A DNA stretch of 35,019 bases from Conidiobolus incongruus B7586 (Eukaryota; Entomophthoromycota; Entomophthoromycetes; Entomophthorales; Conidiobolaceae). Where the stretch lies: positions 1 to 35,019 of the forward strand of contig JNEM01015520.1 in the NCBI GenBank assembly GCA_000697335.1, written 5' to 3'. Positions 14,092-25,498 of this stretch are shown here, in pieces. The first letter of the stretch is position 1, and each line of letters opens with the position of its first letter. The notes under the pieces were generated by a model. That model ran no database searches. It was not told the origin of the DNA and worked only from the letters and a program-made list of their open reading frames with translations. The position numbers and the translations under genes were made by a program.

Positions 14092-15215
14092 ACCCTATTA
14101 AATGCCAATATTTGCTATATGGTATAATTGGCATATTCAATTTTGAATTAAAATCATTGAAGTTTTTATATTTTTCCAAGCATAAAGTTTTTCAATAGCC
14201 CAAAACCTACAAAATAAAAAGGGTTCATATCTGGAGAGTATAATTTTAGTTGATTGAACTTGATGGGGAACCGATTCAATCAGTTATCAGAGAATAGGAG
14301 TTAAGAAATAGGCGAAACTGGGTAATAAACAAGTTTTTAATGCTAATGTTCCTGTATATTTTATCTTTTTCAATTTTATTAATAATTCATTTGAGACTGC
14401 TAATTCCTTGTTTGTTATTAATAATTTTCCAGACATTTAATAGTTAATAAGATCAAAGATAAAATATAGAACAATATTTGGTGTGGTAATAGAGCCCTCT
14501 TCTTTCATTCAATAAGATTTTTGATAATATTTACTCTATCAGGCTTAGCATTATCCTGAACGATTAAAGGCCTTCGAACTAGGCAAAATGAACACTATTT
14601 TGTTAAGTTTTTCTTTAAACATAGATATTTAATATATTATCCATTGTGTTTCCTTTTGGTAATAATAATTTGAAGGGGATAGCTTTAAAATTCATGCCAA
14701 GGATTAATAGTTTTTCTTTTAGAATGTTTCAGGTTTAGAAAGAATTGGAATTTTAAATATAACCTATAATTTAGATTCATGATAAGGTAATGATGTTTAC
14801 AATGAATATCAGCTTTCATAAAAAAATAATTTGTTTTGATAGCCTAGGATATACTCTATATTTATTGAGGTTTTGAGTTGTCATATTTACTCTTTGCTTT
14901 TAATACTGACAATATAGTAGCATGCATTTGGAGTTTTTTAATCCTTAGACCTTTTTTCGATATAAAACAGATAATTCTATAATTTATAAATAGTTTACTA
15001 GATATATCTCTTGATAATATATATGAATTGCTTATTATATACCATTTGGCTCAAAATTTTTTTTCTAGTAGTGATTGATTTTCGATGACCAACACTAGGT
15101 TTTTGATTGAGTATTGCCATTTTTAAAACTTATTGACCTGATGATAATTACCCCTAAAAAAGAAACCTATTATCTATTTATTTTTATCAAATTATACAAT
15201 AATTTGCTGGTAGGT
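14092..15215 (-). mobile_element. Decayed Tc1/mariner-superfamily transposase relic, distinct from the other families
   Basis: Read on the minus strand, a start at 15120 opens with MAILNQKPSVGHRKS and a helix-turn-helix-like stretch. A catalytic block IVQDNAKPDRVN is at about 14525-14564 and a second block YSPDMNPF at about 14217-14240. These match the QDNA..H and YSPDLNP blocks of DDE transposases. The two blocks share a frame but lie 106 codons apart instead of about 34, so the gene has gained sequence, and several stops and frame changes separate the legible parts. Tentative ends are ACCC (14092) and, inverted, ACCT (15215), each flanked by TA. It is far less AT-biased than the other elements here. 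Not related closely enough to either nested family to align by eye. Confidence 0.6.
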
Positions 15216-15565
15216 TAATTTAATATAAAAACAAGATTTAATAAAGGATATTTAATCGCATTTATTTGTGATTCAGAAGTATAATAAATTGTATATTTTC
15301 AATCAAGGATGTGGAACCCAATGATAAGATTATATTTAATACTTTCAATTTATGCGAAATAAAGTATAGACTTTATTTTAAAAATTGAGGTTAATAGCTT
15401 ATCTGAGCATAAATTTATAGAATCACAAAGCTTGGAAACACTTTATTAACAAAATAATGTAAAGTATATATTATTTGTAAATTTAATAAAAAGGAAAAAT
15501 ATTGTATTATATATTGGAATAATAATATTTATTGTAAAAAGGCAAAATTCTTAGTAAATTTTTAC
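15216..15565. other. Gene-free spacer downstream of tRNA-Phe
   Basis: AT-rich unique sequence; nothing recognised. Confidence 0.4.
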
Positions 15566-15571
15566 AAAAAA
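15566..15571 (-). terminator. RNA polymerase III terminator of tRNA-Phe
   Basis: Six A residues on the plus strand give a T6 run on the minus strand directly after the tRNA discriminator base, the standard Pol III stop signal. Confidence 0.8.
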
Positions 15572-15594
15572 TGCCGCCACCGTGGATTGAACAC

Positions 15595-15637
<43 letters not shown>

Positions 15638-15644
15638 AAGCAGC
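15572..15644 (-). tRNA. tRNA-Phe (anticodon GAA)
   Basis: A 73-base intronless cloverleaf on the minus strand. It has the D-arm GCTCAGTTGGGAGAGC, anticodon loop CTGAAGA (anticodon GAA), T-arm CCGTG-TTCAATC-CACGG and discriminator A, with CCA not encoded, as expected in eukaryotes. The internal B box is GTTCAATCC. The acceptor stem is weak: two G-U pairs (3-70, 6-67) and a U-U mismatch at 7-66. The rest closely resembles fungal tRNA-Phe, so it is probably functional. It delivers phenylalanine at UUC and UUU codons. Confidence 0.95.
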
Positions 15645-16101
15645 ATACTTGAATCAAATTATCATAATATAAATTTTGTCTAGTTTGTAAAATATGATTG
15701 ATCCAAATATCATCTTTTAATCATTTCTATATAACATTTACATTTTTTTATCCTATCCAATGGCTAACTGCTTTTTCATTTATTACATCAAACAATCAAT
15801 ATTAATAATATAGTTCAATACATGTATAACTAACCTTAAATTTATAATTGAATAATAAAACATATTTTCCAAAAAATTATTTTATTATTGACAAAGTTAA
15901 AAAATTTTAATATACAATATTTAAACTTATAATTTTAATTAGCTGGAAAATAAATAATAAATTTTTGTTATTAATAATCATTAACTAATAATATGTATAT
16001 TAATAGATATGCACATGTTTAAAACAATAAATATATGGATTTGGAGAGTACTGAATGTTGAAAATTAGCATAACTAAGTCCATTTTCAAGCTTAGTTCCA
16101 A
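15645..16101. other. Spacer between CDC16 3' end and tRNA-Phe
   Basis: AT-rich sequence holding the CDC16 3' untranslated region on the minus strand and the tRNA 5' flank. No further gene seen. Confidence 0.4.
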
Positions 16102-18546
16102 TTACAACAATCGATTTCTCTTAAATCTAACCATTTCTAAAGGACTACCAGGCCTGATAGAGGTATTAGGTTTCAGATCATTCCATACTAAATAAAATAT
16201 AAATACTTGAAATATATAATTATGAATATAAAATACCTCCAAAATCCAAATCAAATGGAATTTTACTCCATTTCCTCATTACATGATCCATCACTATTTG
16301 AATTTCTGGATGATTGGCTGGAGACAGTGCAGAACACTAAAAATAGGTTAATTAAGGAATAAAAACTTGATATAATATTTACATTATGTAGCAACTCAAT
16401 ACATTTCGAATACTGTTCATTCTTGTAAGCCAGCAGTGCAAGTCCCAAATATCCTTTATAACTCGTAGGATGTTCTAATCTCAACTGGTCATAAATCTTG
16501 TGGCAGCTGTTAAAGTCAGATGTAATCCAATAAGCGTGGCCCAAATTGTTGAGTAAACTCTCGCGAATCTCACTTGTCTTGTAGCCACGATCACTGGTTG
16601 GCGCATGATTGAGTGCTAATAGCAGGAATTTGATGGCAATGGCTGATGAGTTAGTCTTGATACAAAAGGCTGCAAATTCGTTAAGGAAGTAGGGATCTGG
16701 AACCTTCATGAGACGTAAACTGTATTTGAAATAAGAGTATGCGAGTTTATAGTTACCCAGTGCTGAATATCTGAGTCCCAAGAACATTGTTGGCAAGTGG
16801 GAATATGGTAGAAGTTTTGCAGTACGTGCATATGAACAAATCGCAGCATCATACTCCCCTTCCAAGATATGCGTATGACCAATACCCAAAAGCGCAGGCT
16901 CGTAAGTTGGATGAAGCTCCACACAACTTTCAAAATACTTCCTCGCTGTGGGGTACTGTTTCAACACGAAATGATAACTTCCTAGAGCAAAATGAGTCAA
17001 GTAAAAGTTAGGTTGACTATTTTGCAACGTAACGCCCAACGCATATAACTTCTCATCATTCTCCAACTGAGTCAAGCAATTGATATGAGTTGCCATCAGT
17101 GCAGTGTGATTGGGATGTAATTTGAGAGCTTCTTCTGTTGCATCTAAACAATCTTCATAATTTCCTGATAAGAACACTTGATCTACTTTCTTGACAATTT
17201 TTTCTAGTTGGCAATCCAAATCAAACTCTTTTTTGAGAGTTTCGAAATGATCTTCAACCTTGTCCAATTTAGAAAGTTGTATCGAATACAAATTTTTGAC
17301 AAGTTGAAAGTCTTTGGACTGAGATTGAGAGAGTTGAGGTTCCTTGTTCAACAGTTTGCTCTTCTGTCTAGTGATAATGGAAGACGAGGGATTTAAACCG
17401 GTGTTCAAATTATAAAAATCTTCTGAAAGGATTTTGGCTTCGTCTTCTGCTGATAGTAATCCGTTGGACGAGAGTGAGAAATAAGCCTAATGAATTAATG
17501 ATAAGTGTTGAATATATCAAAAAATTAAAGCGAAAATTACTTCATAACATTTATAATCCACTTGCAATGCTTCTAACCAGCACTTTTTAGCACTATCTCT
17601 ATGATTTAATTTATTGTAGATTTCGCCTCGTAGCCAACACATTGAAGATTCCAACTATAATTAAAATCAAATCAACCATATGACGAGTGCATATATAGGC
17701 ATATGTAATACCTTTAATCCTTCTTCATTATCAGTTACTTTAACATGAACACCAGCGTCTTTGAAAGGATTTTCTCTTCCTAGCAATTCAAGTGCTTCCC
17801 AATACTTCTCTAATTTAACCTAAATTGCACTCAATAACATTTGCTAATAAAATTCATACAATCTTACTAAGCATTGAGCAGCCAAATACCTCGAAGCAAT
17901 ACTCTTACCCAAGAGATCCTTAGTTGTCAACATTTGCAAGCTGACGAAGTAGTCGCCCTGCAAGAATTTGATATGTGCTAACCAGTAGATATCTTCCTGA
18001 TGATCTAACCCAAATTAATCATTAAAATTATATAATAATAATTTATAAAATACTTGTCATTTGCACCAAACAATCAGCCCAATACTCAGCTGTCCGTAAT
18101 AAATTCTGTTGCATGGCATCATGTCTCCAAACCCTCAATTTTTCATCCAAGTCCAGAGGTTTTTGAGGATCTTGAATTCTAGAGATATTGAATTTAGTCA
18201 TGGAAAATGGACTATTTTGGATTCTGTCCATTGTAGGAAAATTCAGGATGGAATGACTATGATTGGGTGCCTGGAAGCTCTGGTTCGTTGTTTGAGATTT
18301 AGATAGCTTTGACGTGTTAGAATTGGGCTTGGAGTTTAATTTAGTATGATGTGGTAAAGTAATGTCGAATTGGGACGTACTTGGTTGTGTGTTGGAGCTG
18401 GAATGTACTGCTATGGTTGGTAAAGGTGTTTCGTTGAGGAAGCTTTCATGTTCTATTTCGTTTATTAAGTTAAGATTTTCGCTTACTGCTTCTAATTCAG
18501 GATCTGAAAATATAGGTGATCTAGACCTTGGATTTTGTCTGTTCAT
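16102..18546 (-). CDS. CDC16: Anaphase-promoting complex subunit Cdc16/Apc6 (TPR protein)
   Basis: Cdc16/Apc6 is a TPR scaffold subunit of the APC/C ubiquitin ligase that drives anaphase and mitotic exit. Seven exons (minus strand): 18546-18054, 18004-17868, 17819-17712, 17654-17541, 17486-16383, 16336-16237, 16187-16102. They sum to 2142 bases, an intact frame of 713 residues, within the family range (about 620-840). Exon 1 is a Ser/Asn-rich disordered N-terminus ending in the helix WADCLVQMT. Exon 2 continues HQEDIYWLAHI and SRYLAAQCL, typical of the first Cdc16 repeats. Exon 5 holds a run of TPRs with hallmark spacing (for example YFESCVELHPTYEPALLGIG and GEYDAAICSYARTAKLLP). Introns are 45-52 bases where measured. 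The last intron is the least certain: without it the protein stops a few codons after 16237. A retro-insertion lies just upstream of the start codon. Confidence 0.93.
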
Positions 18547-18579
18547 TTTGATTGTATATTTTTTTAATTATTTGATTTA

Positions 18580-19064
18580 CTAAAACTGTTATCTTTTTTT
18601 TTTTATGAGGAAAGGATTTATTCGACAACTTATGGGATGACATAATAAAACCGCCGTATCACTTAGTAATTACCAAGTATACGTAATAGTTACAAAGCAT
18701 ATAGTATATTTCCAATTCATCCAAGTGGATAACCGTAGTAATTGCTGGGACAGGACCCAATTCACTTAATTTCTTGCTAAAGGAGTATATAAAACAGATG
18801 TAGGCAAAAGTAAACAGACATGAGATGGTGATCTTAAAACGAGAAGAACCAGAGGACATAGGTATACAAAGTGTGGGCAGCCACTTTGTAAGAAAAGTGA
18901 CTTGGAGGTTAATAGATCTTCACAGAGCAGTCAAGCTTAGCACATACAATGAAACTCGAGATAGAGGACAGATAACAATCCGGGACATGTCATAGATAGA
19001 CAAGCCTTTGAGGTGCCATTATTCGTCAAGTGAGGGTTATAAGAAACCCCCTAAAACTGTTATC
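18580..19064 (-). mobile_element. Poly(A)-tailed retro-insertion (SINE or processed retrocopy) with 14-base target duplication
   Basis: The 14-mer ctaaaactgttatc occurs at 18580-18593 and again at 19051-19064. Between them lie 457 bases that are markedly GC-richer than their surroundings. Read on the minus strand the insert starts GGGGTTTCTT, ends in a run of 11 A (18604-18594), and has AATAAA (18622-18617) about 12 bases before the tail. This is the hallmark of LINE-mediated insertion of a polyadenylated RNA. It could be a SINE or a processed copy of a host mRNA; no tRNA-type A/B boxes were found at its head. It holds a 66-residue reading frame (18859-18659). It ends 33 bases before the CDC16 start codon, so it lies in that gene's 5' untranslated region or core promoter. 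Confidence 0.8.
18659..18859 (-). CDS. Small reading frame inside the retro-insertion, hydrophobic N-terminus, unknown
   Basis: A 66-residue frame beginning MSSGSSRFKITISCLFTF. A short Ser-rich start is followed by one likely membrane segment (about residues 10-27) and a second hydrophobic stretch near the C-terminus (about residues 48-64). It sits where an open frame would lie in a polyadenylated mRNA: about 190 bases of leader and about 40 bases of 3' sequence before AATAAA. I do not recognise it. If the insert is a processed retrocopy, this may be the source gene's product; it may also be a chance frame. Confidence 0.3.
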   Translation of the reverse strand: MSSGSSRFKITISCLFTFAYICFIYSFSKKLSELGPVPAITTVIHLDELEIYYMLCNYYVYLVITK

Positions 19065-21194
19065 ATTATTAACATATATTTATTTAATTTGACGTCATTT
19101 AAATTTTATGGGATCGAGAAATCATCAACATTCAAATGAATGATAAAATTAAAAACAAAAATTAATTATTAAAATAAATATGAAATATAATCTTATATGT
19201 ATCAATATATAAGACATTTTGATTTTAGGCTCTCATTTTATTTTCTTTTAATACAATTTAATTTTCAGAAATGAACTCAATTTATTTTGAATGATGTTTA
19301 ACTCATTCTATACATTAAACAATATTTCATAGCTGACTGTTATCATTTTAATATAATATATTCAACTAAAATATTTAGCAATTCATTACAATATATTTCC
19401 AGTTAATTAGTTAACAGAAACTGAATTTATTTTAATACATTTAACTAATACAATTCTAAAAAAATTGGAATAAGAATTTTTCAATAAATTATTTCAATTA
19501 TTTAAAATTATTATCCTTTTGATTAATATATATTAAAAATATTCAATATTATTATTTAATGTACAATAATAATAAACAATTATTAGCAAATAATAAATTA
19601 GGATTATTTTAAAAATAACCTTCGTATTTTGTTATTATTTGTCATTGAAAACTAAATTATAATCACAATAATTGTTTAATTTTTAATTATCAAAAATTTA
19701 GCTTATGTAATTACTAATAAATTCCAATATATTCAATTTAGAAGTTAACCTTTATACCAATATTTAAATATTAAATATATTGTGCATATCTCATTTATAC
19801 AATTAAATTGCTTTCAAATTTTATCGATGATAGTAGTTAAATCGCCTAAATTTTAAGAAACATAAATAATCAAAAACATATCATATTTATTATTCTCTTT
19901 TTTATAATGAATTTACTTCATTTATAACAATATTTAACATGTTGTATCAAATCATTTAATAATCTTTAGGATAAATTATGCAACAAAAATACCAATATTC
20001 TAATAAAAAAACTATAAACTTAAATTATAATTAGTATATTAAAGAATTTAAAGATATTTAATTTATATATTTATACATAATTATTGATTTCATATTTTAT
20101 ATTTTATAAGTGCAAGATTGAAATCAAAATAAATTAAAAAGATCCCATAATAATCATACAAAATTTTTCAGTATATAAAAATACAAAATGTTCAACTTTA
20201 AGAATTTTAATCTCAAAATTTATACTCAATCGTAGAACCGATAATTAGATTTTTCCATTCTATTGTATTGGTGGGAAAATTGAGTTAAATTAAAGTTTCT
20301 TTATTTTATTCAATATTCAAAATTTATGACAGTTATAAATTTTGTTTTGATATAAAATTTAGATAAATTTAATTAAAGAAATATTTGATACAACATGTAT
20401 TATGATATTACTGTGATATATTTTGAATTTATAATAAATGATGTATTTATTAAGAATAGCTAGAAGCAGTTTTTTATGTTGACAAATTATATATTTTTCG
20501 TATTTATATATATAATTAATCTTAAGTATTTAATTGATGGTCTTTCACACATTTATTTTATATATTCTGCTATTATTCTAAAATAAATGATGCTAAAAAT
20601 TTAGCTATTTAATGTTTTTTTTATTATTGATAGATATGATTTTATTACACTTAAATTCTTCTGAATATCTTCAAAGTAAAAATATAAAACTATTGTCAAA
20701 AGATGTGTGAATTTTTTAACCTTTATAAAGATTTGAAAAAGAAACGATATCTATTTTCATTTAATAATGACTAAATGTATCAATATTCTAAAAATTAAAT
20801 GTTACATATTTTATATAGTTAGGAATTTCCTAATTCAATCTAACTTTTTTGATATAATTAAACTTATAATTTCAAAAAAAAATCAAGAATCAAATATCAT
20901 TTAAAATTTTAACGGTGTGTCATCATTAAATATATAATAGACGATCAGAATATATCCATGATTAATATTAGATGATTAAAAATCAGATAATATACCTCAA
21001 GATAAGATATATAATCAATCCCATAAATTTTTTCATTATGATTGTATCAATCTTAAATTTCTTATATATTGATTTCAATTAAAAGTAAATTAAAATAAGA
21101 ATATTTGATAGATTAAAAACTATATTTATATATTTATTTAATACATGATATCATATTAATTGAAAATATATAATCTATTATCGTGTTTGAATAA
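19065..21194. other. 2.1 kb AT-rich intergenic region
   Basis: No gene, RNA or repeat structure could be supported. It separates the divergent CDC16 and PPR genes and so must hold both promoters, displaced on the CDC16 side by the retro-insertion. Confidence 0.5.
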
Positions 21195-22709
21195 ATGTTT
21201 ATTTTAAAGACGATATATTTAAAACATAGGATAAAAATTCCTAATTTTATAATACTGAATCATAATACGCTATATGTTAAGAGATTTAGTAGTTGTTTAA
21301 GGTATAAAACTTCCACTTCCGTAAATTTAAAATTGAAAATAGTTGATGTCAATAATACATCGTTATCTTCTAAATCTGATCTAACTCATGTAGCCCAATT
21401 TTTAAGATTTTTATTGAGGACGAATCGAAATCAGGAAGCTATGGAATTATGGCTATCGTTAAATCGATGTGAGTTGATAGTTGACCCTTTAACGAGTTGT
21501 GCGTTATTCGCGAACCCCGATGATTATAATGCAATTAAGCTCCATATCAGGGGCAAATTCATGCGATATTCATCAATTTTAAATGATCACCCGCTATTAA
21601 AGAATATTTCAAAAAGTGACAAAATTGACCAAAATTGGCTTCTTTATTGCAAATTAAAATCCTTGGGTTGGAAAGTTCACATACCACTATATTTGTATAT
21701 AATCGCACAGTTATGCCTCATTCAAGATGCTCCCTGGGAAGTACTTAGGCGGTATATCAATCAATTGCGGACATGTGACGATTTTCCCAGGGAAAGGACG
21801 CATATACCGACATCGCTCATCAATTCGTGGATACAGTTGTTGATCGGTGTGAGACGTTTTGACACAGTATCACTACTTCTAGATGACCTCAAACCTAAAT
21901 TCGATTTGCGGACCTATCAGCTTCTGATCTACGCTCAGTCAGATCTTTGCAGGACACTGTTTCCCCAGTTTGATATGCTCACTCTTCTCGAGAGGCTCAA
22001 GGAGTCCAAATTCCGTGTGACGACACCTCTTGCCTCACGAATTCTCAGCTATCTCCATACATATAATCATCATTCCGAATTCCTTGACTGGATAGAGACC
22101 CTATCACACCGCAAAATATCTCTACCCAAATTCACACTGAACAAAATCATCACAGAGCTGAGTCAACAGCAAAACTACCAAATAATCTACCGCCTTTGGC
22201 ATGCTTTATTGCCACATCCTACCCAAATCAATAACCATATTGTCACGACGATTCTAAATGCATTCAGTAAAACTGATAGCAATTCCACAGACCTGATACT
22301 AACTAACATCATAATCATCCTCAAGCAGCAAGACATCAAGCTGTCCACAACTATATTTAACGTACTAATGAAATACCACAACCACAAAAACCAGTTGAAT
22401 TTGACAGAGTACTATTTCCAACAAATCCAAGCCAACCATTTTGGATACAACGTGTACAGTTACAACCTTATGATCCAACGGTCTCTCAAGCTCAATGACC
22501 CCAATACTATCGAGCGTATTGACCAAAAGTTACAGAGTTCGCAAATTGAGCCCAACGACGTCACATGGCTTGGTCTCTTGGAAGTGTACACGCGATTTGG
22601 CCACCAACAAAAATTAAAAGAATTAATTCAACGAATACCATCCGAGTTAATTCAAAATAACCCTAAATTAAAGAAAAAAATTGGACTAATTAATCAATCA
22701 TTCCATTAA
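21195..22709 (+). CDS. Mitochondrial pentatricopeptide-repeat-like protein
   Basis: A single-exon gene of 504 residues. The first about 45 residues are rich in Lys/Arg, Ser and hydrophobic residues and nearly free of acidic ones (starts MFILKTIYLKHRIK), a typical mitochondrial targeting signal. The body is all-helical. The C-terminal part shows PPR-like 35-residue units at roughly 385-419 (IFNVLMKYHNH), 420-455 (VYSYNLMIQRSLKLND) and 456-486 (VTWLGLLEVYTRFG). PPR proteins bind single-stranded organellar RNA and act in mitochondrial RNA stability, processing or translation; which transcript is unknown. Codons in the first fifth are more AT-rich than the rest. I cannot assign an orthologue, as fungal PPR proteins diverge fast. 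Low-GC flanks and no introns fit a stand-alone gene. Confidence 0.75.
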   Translation: MFILKTIYLKHRIKIPNFIILNHNTLYVKRFSSCLRYKTSTSVNLKLKIVDVNNTSLSSKSDLTHVAQFLRFLLRTNRNQEAMELWLSLNRCELIVDPLTSCALFANPDDYNAIKLHIRGKFMRYSSILNDHPLLKNISKSDKIDQNWLLYCKLKSLGWKVHIPLYLYIIAQLCLIQDAPWEVLRRYINQLRTCDDFPRERTHIPTSLINSWIQLLIGVRRFDTVSLLLDDLKPKFDLRTYQLLIYAQSDLCRTLFPQFDMLTLLERLKESKFRVTTPLASRILSYLHTYNHHSEFLDWIETLSHRKISLPKFTLNKIITELSQQQNYQIIYRLWHALLPHPTQINNHIVTTILNAFSKTDSNSTDLILTNIIIILKQQDIKLSTTIFNVLMKYHNHKNQLNLTEYYFQQIQANHFGYNVYSYNLMIQRSLKLNDPNTIERIDQKLQSSQIEPNDVTWLGLLEVYTRFGHQQKLKELIQRIPSELIQNNPKLKKKIGLINQSFH

Positions 22710-24401
22710 TTAAAAAAATAAATAAAATTCTTATTTGTATTATAATATCCTTTTGTTTAGATGAAAGTTTTGAAATTTACTTTTTTTAATATATTTGTTA
22801 TTTGATAAGCAAATTAAAAGAAAAGTAACTTGATATAAAAATGAATATAATTGGACGAAAATCTTAAGTTATTAGTTTTATTTAAAGATCTTATAATAAC
22901 TTTTAATTTTAGTGATATTGAAATAAAAAGATAAAATTCATCAAACCTTAACTATTGAAAGTGATAATCATAATTGAACTTTTTTAAAAAGGGTTTAATT
23001 TTTTTAATTAGTTTATTAATAAAATAGCTATGATAAAAAAATGTATTTTATTATTCGGAATAAATTATAATAGATTTATATTTAAATTCATTTTTTATTC
23101 AATATAATTAAAGATATATTTTTCAAGAGATTATTTAATACTCTAATCAGAACATTATTAAATAATTTAATACCAATTGACTTTTGTTCTTAAAGAAAAA
23201 AAATACTCAAATATTTTGTTTTTAATTACTTTAATTAACATACACCATTCCTATTAACCTCAATGAGATAAATCCAATAGTTTTCTTTCAATATTTTAAA
23301 TAGTTTTTTTAGTTATTTCCTTTAAAATTGCAAAGTTTGATTTTTGGTCTTTATTTTTTTATATTATTTACATTTTTTTCTCCATTAAATTTGATTTAAT
23401 TTCCTTTGTTATAAAATATTAATAAATTATAAAAAAAAGTTATTTACAAATTCTCATAATAAATCATATTATTAAGTATTGTTACTAAAATCTATAAGTA
23501 TGATATTAATTTTATTTAAATATACCTAAAAAACATTTATTTATTATCTTTAAAGCTCATTTTAATGAATTATAAAAATATCAAGACATCAACTTTTATA
23601 TTATTCTTTGAATTAGGCTTAAAAGTGATAATATTTGTAATTGTTTTGATCTTATATTGTAAATGATTTCATTTTAAGAAAACCTTATCTTAATTTATTG
23701 CATTTATTATTTGAAGTCTTGTTTTTGATGTCATAAGGAGACTTTTGTATAATATATTTCTTGGCTATATATTGTTTTCTATTTGATTAAATTTTTTTTC
23801 AATATCAGAGACTGAGTAAAGCATGAATATACTAGCAGTATATAGCGTTTTAACTTTTTCAGCTTTGTCCTAATATCTAAGACTGGTTGATAAAATTCCA
23901 ATTTGTGTTTATATTTTGGATACAAATCGTAGTAGGAATGATTTATATTTGACTAAAGAAGACAATAATGTACTTGATGTTATAAAATTTGAAAATAAAT
24001 AATATTGTAAAATAATATCTAAATATATTTGTTATAAGTGATAGTTTATATAAGCCATAATTGAATATTGATAGGTGTGCTAAGAACTGGTGGAAATTCC
24101 AAGAGATAGATTTAATTTCAGCTTACATATTTCTATATATAGTCTATGAGTTTAATATATAGTTAATGATATTTTTCAATATAATTGGTATTAATAATTC
24201 ATCATATAAATTTCTTAAGCCAATAATTCATAAAAAATTTCAAACAAAAGAAATAATCGTGCAAAATCAAGTGTATTTTGTTATCAAATCGAACAAAGTA
24301 CTTTTTTCTCGTACTTATTATTAATTTATTTTTATTCAAGTGTATTTAAAATTTTTTAATAAATTGACTTTTCTCAATTTGATTATTTTATTTTATTTTA
24401 T
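22710..24401. other. 1.7 kb gene-free region between convergent genes
   Basis: AT-rich, with fragmentary reading frames on both strands near 23.4-24.0 kb that contain stops and match nothing I recognise. It may hide an old repeat, but no termini or motif could be seen. Confidence 0.4.
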
Positions 24402-24976
24402 TTAAGATTGACTGATTTCATCAGGTTTAATAACTGCAATAGTAGGTTGTCCACTCATGGTACCTGATCTGCTAAGATTTGCAACGTTTTCAGCAGCCTC
24501 TAACCCAAAAGGATCTCTGATTAAGATAGGGGTCTCATCAGGGAGCAAATCTAAGTCAATGAGCCATTGATTGACTTGATCCAAGATAAAAGTTTCGTGA
24601 CCGCGCCAAAAGTGATCAGCTCTTTCATGATAAACCACTCTATAATTGGTACTACGATCAAGGTCAAGTTCCTCTTCCAAACTTTCTAACCATGAATCGT
24701 AGGAGTCTACAGAGGTGAACTGATCCTTAAAGCTGTAAAGGATTAGACAGGGTTGTCCCGATTCGGGATTTAATAACATTTTTAAACTCTGGTGAAAGTT
24801 TTTGCCATTCCAAAGTGTTAGCATCCATCTCACACCAATTGGATAACTTATTAGAATTGTATAAAATTGTAAATTTGTATTTTCCTTAGTGAATTCACTT
24901 TGAACTATTGAAGAGGTGAGTATAGCTCCATAAGAGTATCCCTATTATGAAATTTATTAAAAAAATATTTTCTGTC

Positions 24977-25013
<37 letters not shown>

Positions 25014-25498
25014 TACCACGAGGATAACTTTACTAAAATTAGGAATAATTTTAACCACTTCAGGATTGACAAAATGAGTAGGATCTCCCGTTATAGCACG
25101 AACTAAAGTTTTTAAGTCTTCGGCTTCGGCTTGTCCAGTGTATGTAGTGGACCCTTGCGATTGACCCGCACCCCTTCAAATAAATTAAAACAATTGTATA
25201 TAAAATAAAAATTACAAAAATTACCTAGAATTTAAACAAATTGTAGAAAATTTATGACTTACAAAATAATCTTCTAAAGCTACTACAACATGGTCGTCAA
25301 AAGTACCACCTAATAAAGTTAAATTAATAATAATAAATGCATATTAAATAATTAATTAATACCTAAAGAGGCGTAAGGATGTGATAAAAGTACAATATAT
25401 TCAGAATTTGGAATAATAGTAATTCTACACTCTAAAAATTTATTATCATATTGAGATTTTAAAAATCCCGTTTTACATATTGGTATTTCATTAAACAT
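24402..25498 (-). CDS. Alpha/beta serine hydrolase of the COG2945-like type
   Basis: Four exons on the minus strand (25498-25363, 25309-25225, 25173-25017, 24941-24402) join to an intact 305-residue frame. Motifs follow an alpha/beta hydrolase in order: SHPYASLGGTFDDHVV, NSRGAGQSQGST (oxyanion/loop region), the nucleophile elbow GYSYG with Ser129, an acid residue Asp199 in YSFKDQF, and the catalytic His236 in ERADHFWRG. The HPy-GGT-D and RG-G-S-G blocks and the ADHFFxG-type His block are those of the small COG2945 hydrolase group. Its substrates are unknown; esterase activity is the safest guess. No signal peptide or membrane segment, so probably cytosolic. The start at 25498 leaves a normal-length N-terminal strand. 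The third intron carries a (TA)15 tract. An acidic C-terminal extension of about 35 residues follows the fold. Confidence 0.82.
24981..25010. repeat. (TA)15 microsatellite in the hydrolase's third intron
   Basis: Thirty bases of perfect TA dinucleotide inside the intron between 25016 and 24942. Likely length-polymorphic. Confidence 0.95.

Noticed and set aside
16706-18583. Several frames antisense to or overlapping CDC16
   Set aside because: All are shadows of the TPR exons or cross its introns; none has independent support.
18659-18859. Faint resemblance of the 66-residue frame to Pet117-type assembly factors
   Set aside because: Only the Ser-rich start plus a membrane helix agree; the rest does not follow the family.
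23820-24000. Plus-strand frame with CVYILDTNRS resembling a retroelement protease
   Set aside because: A single short match without termini, repeats or neighbouring domains; not enough to call an element.
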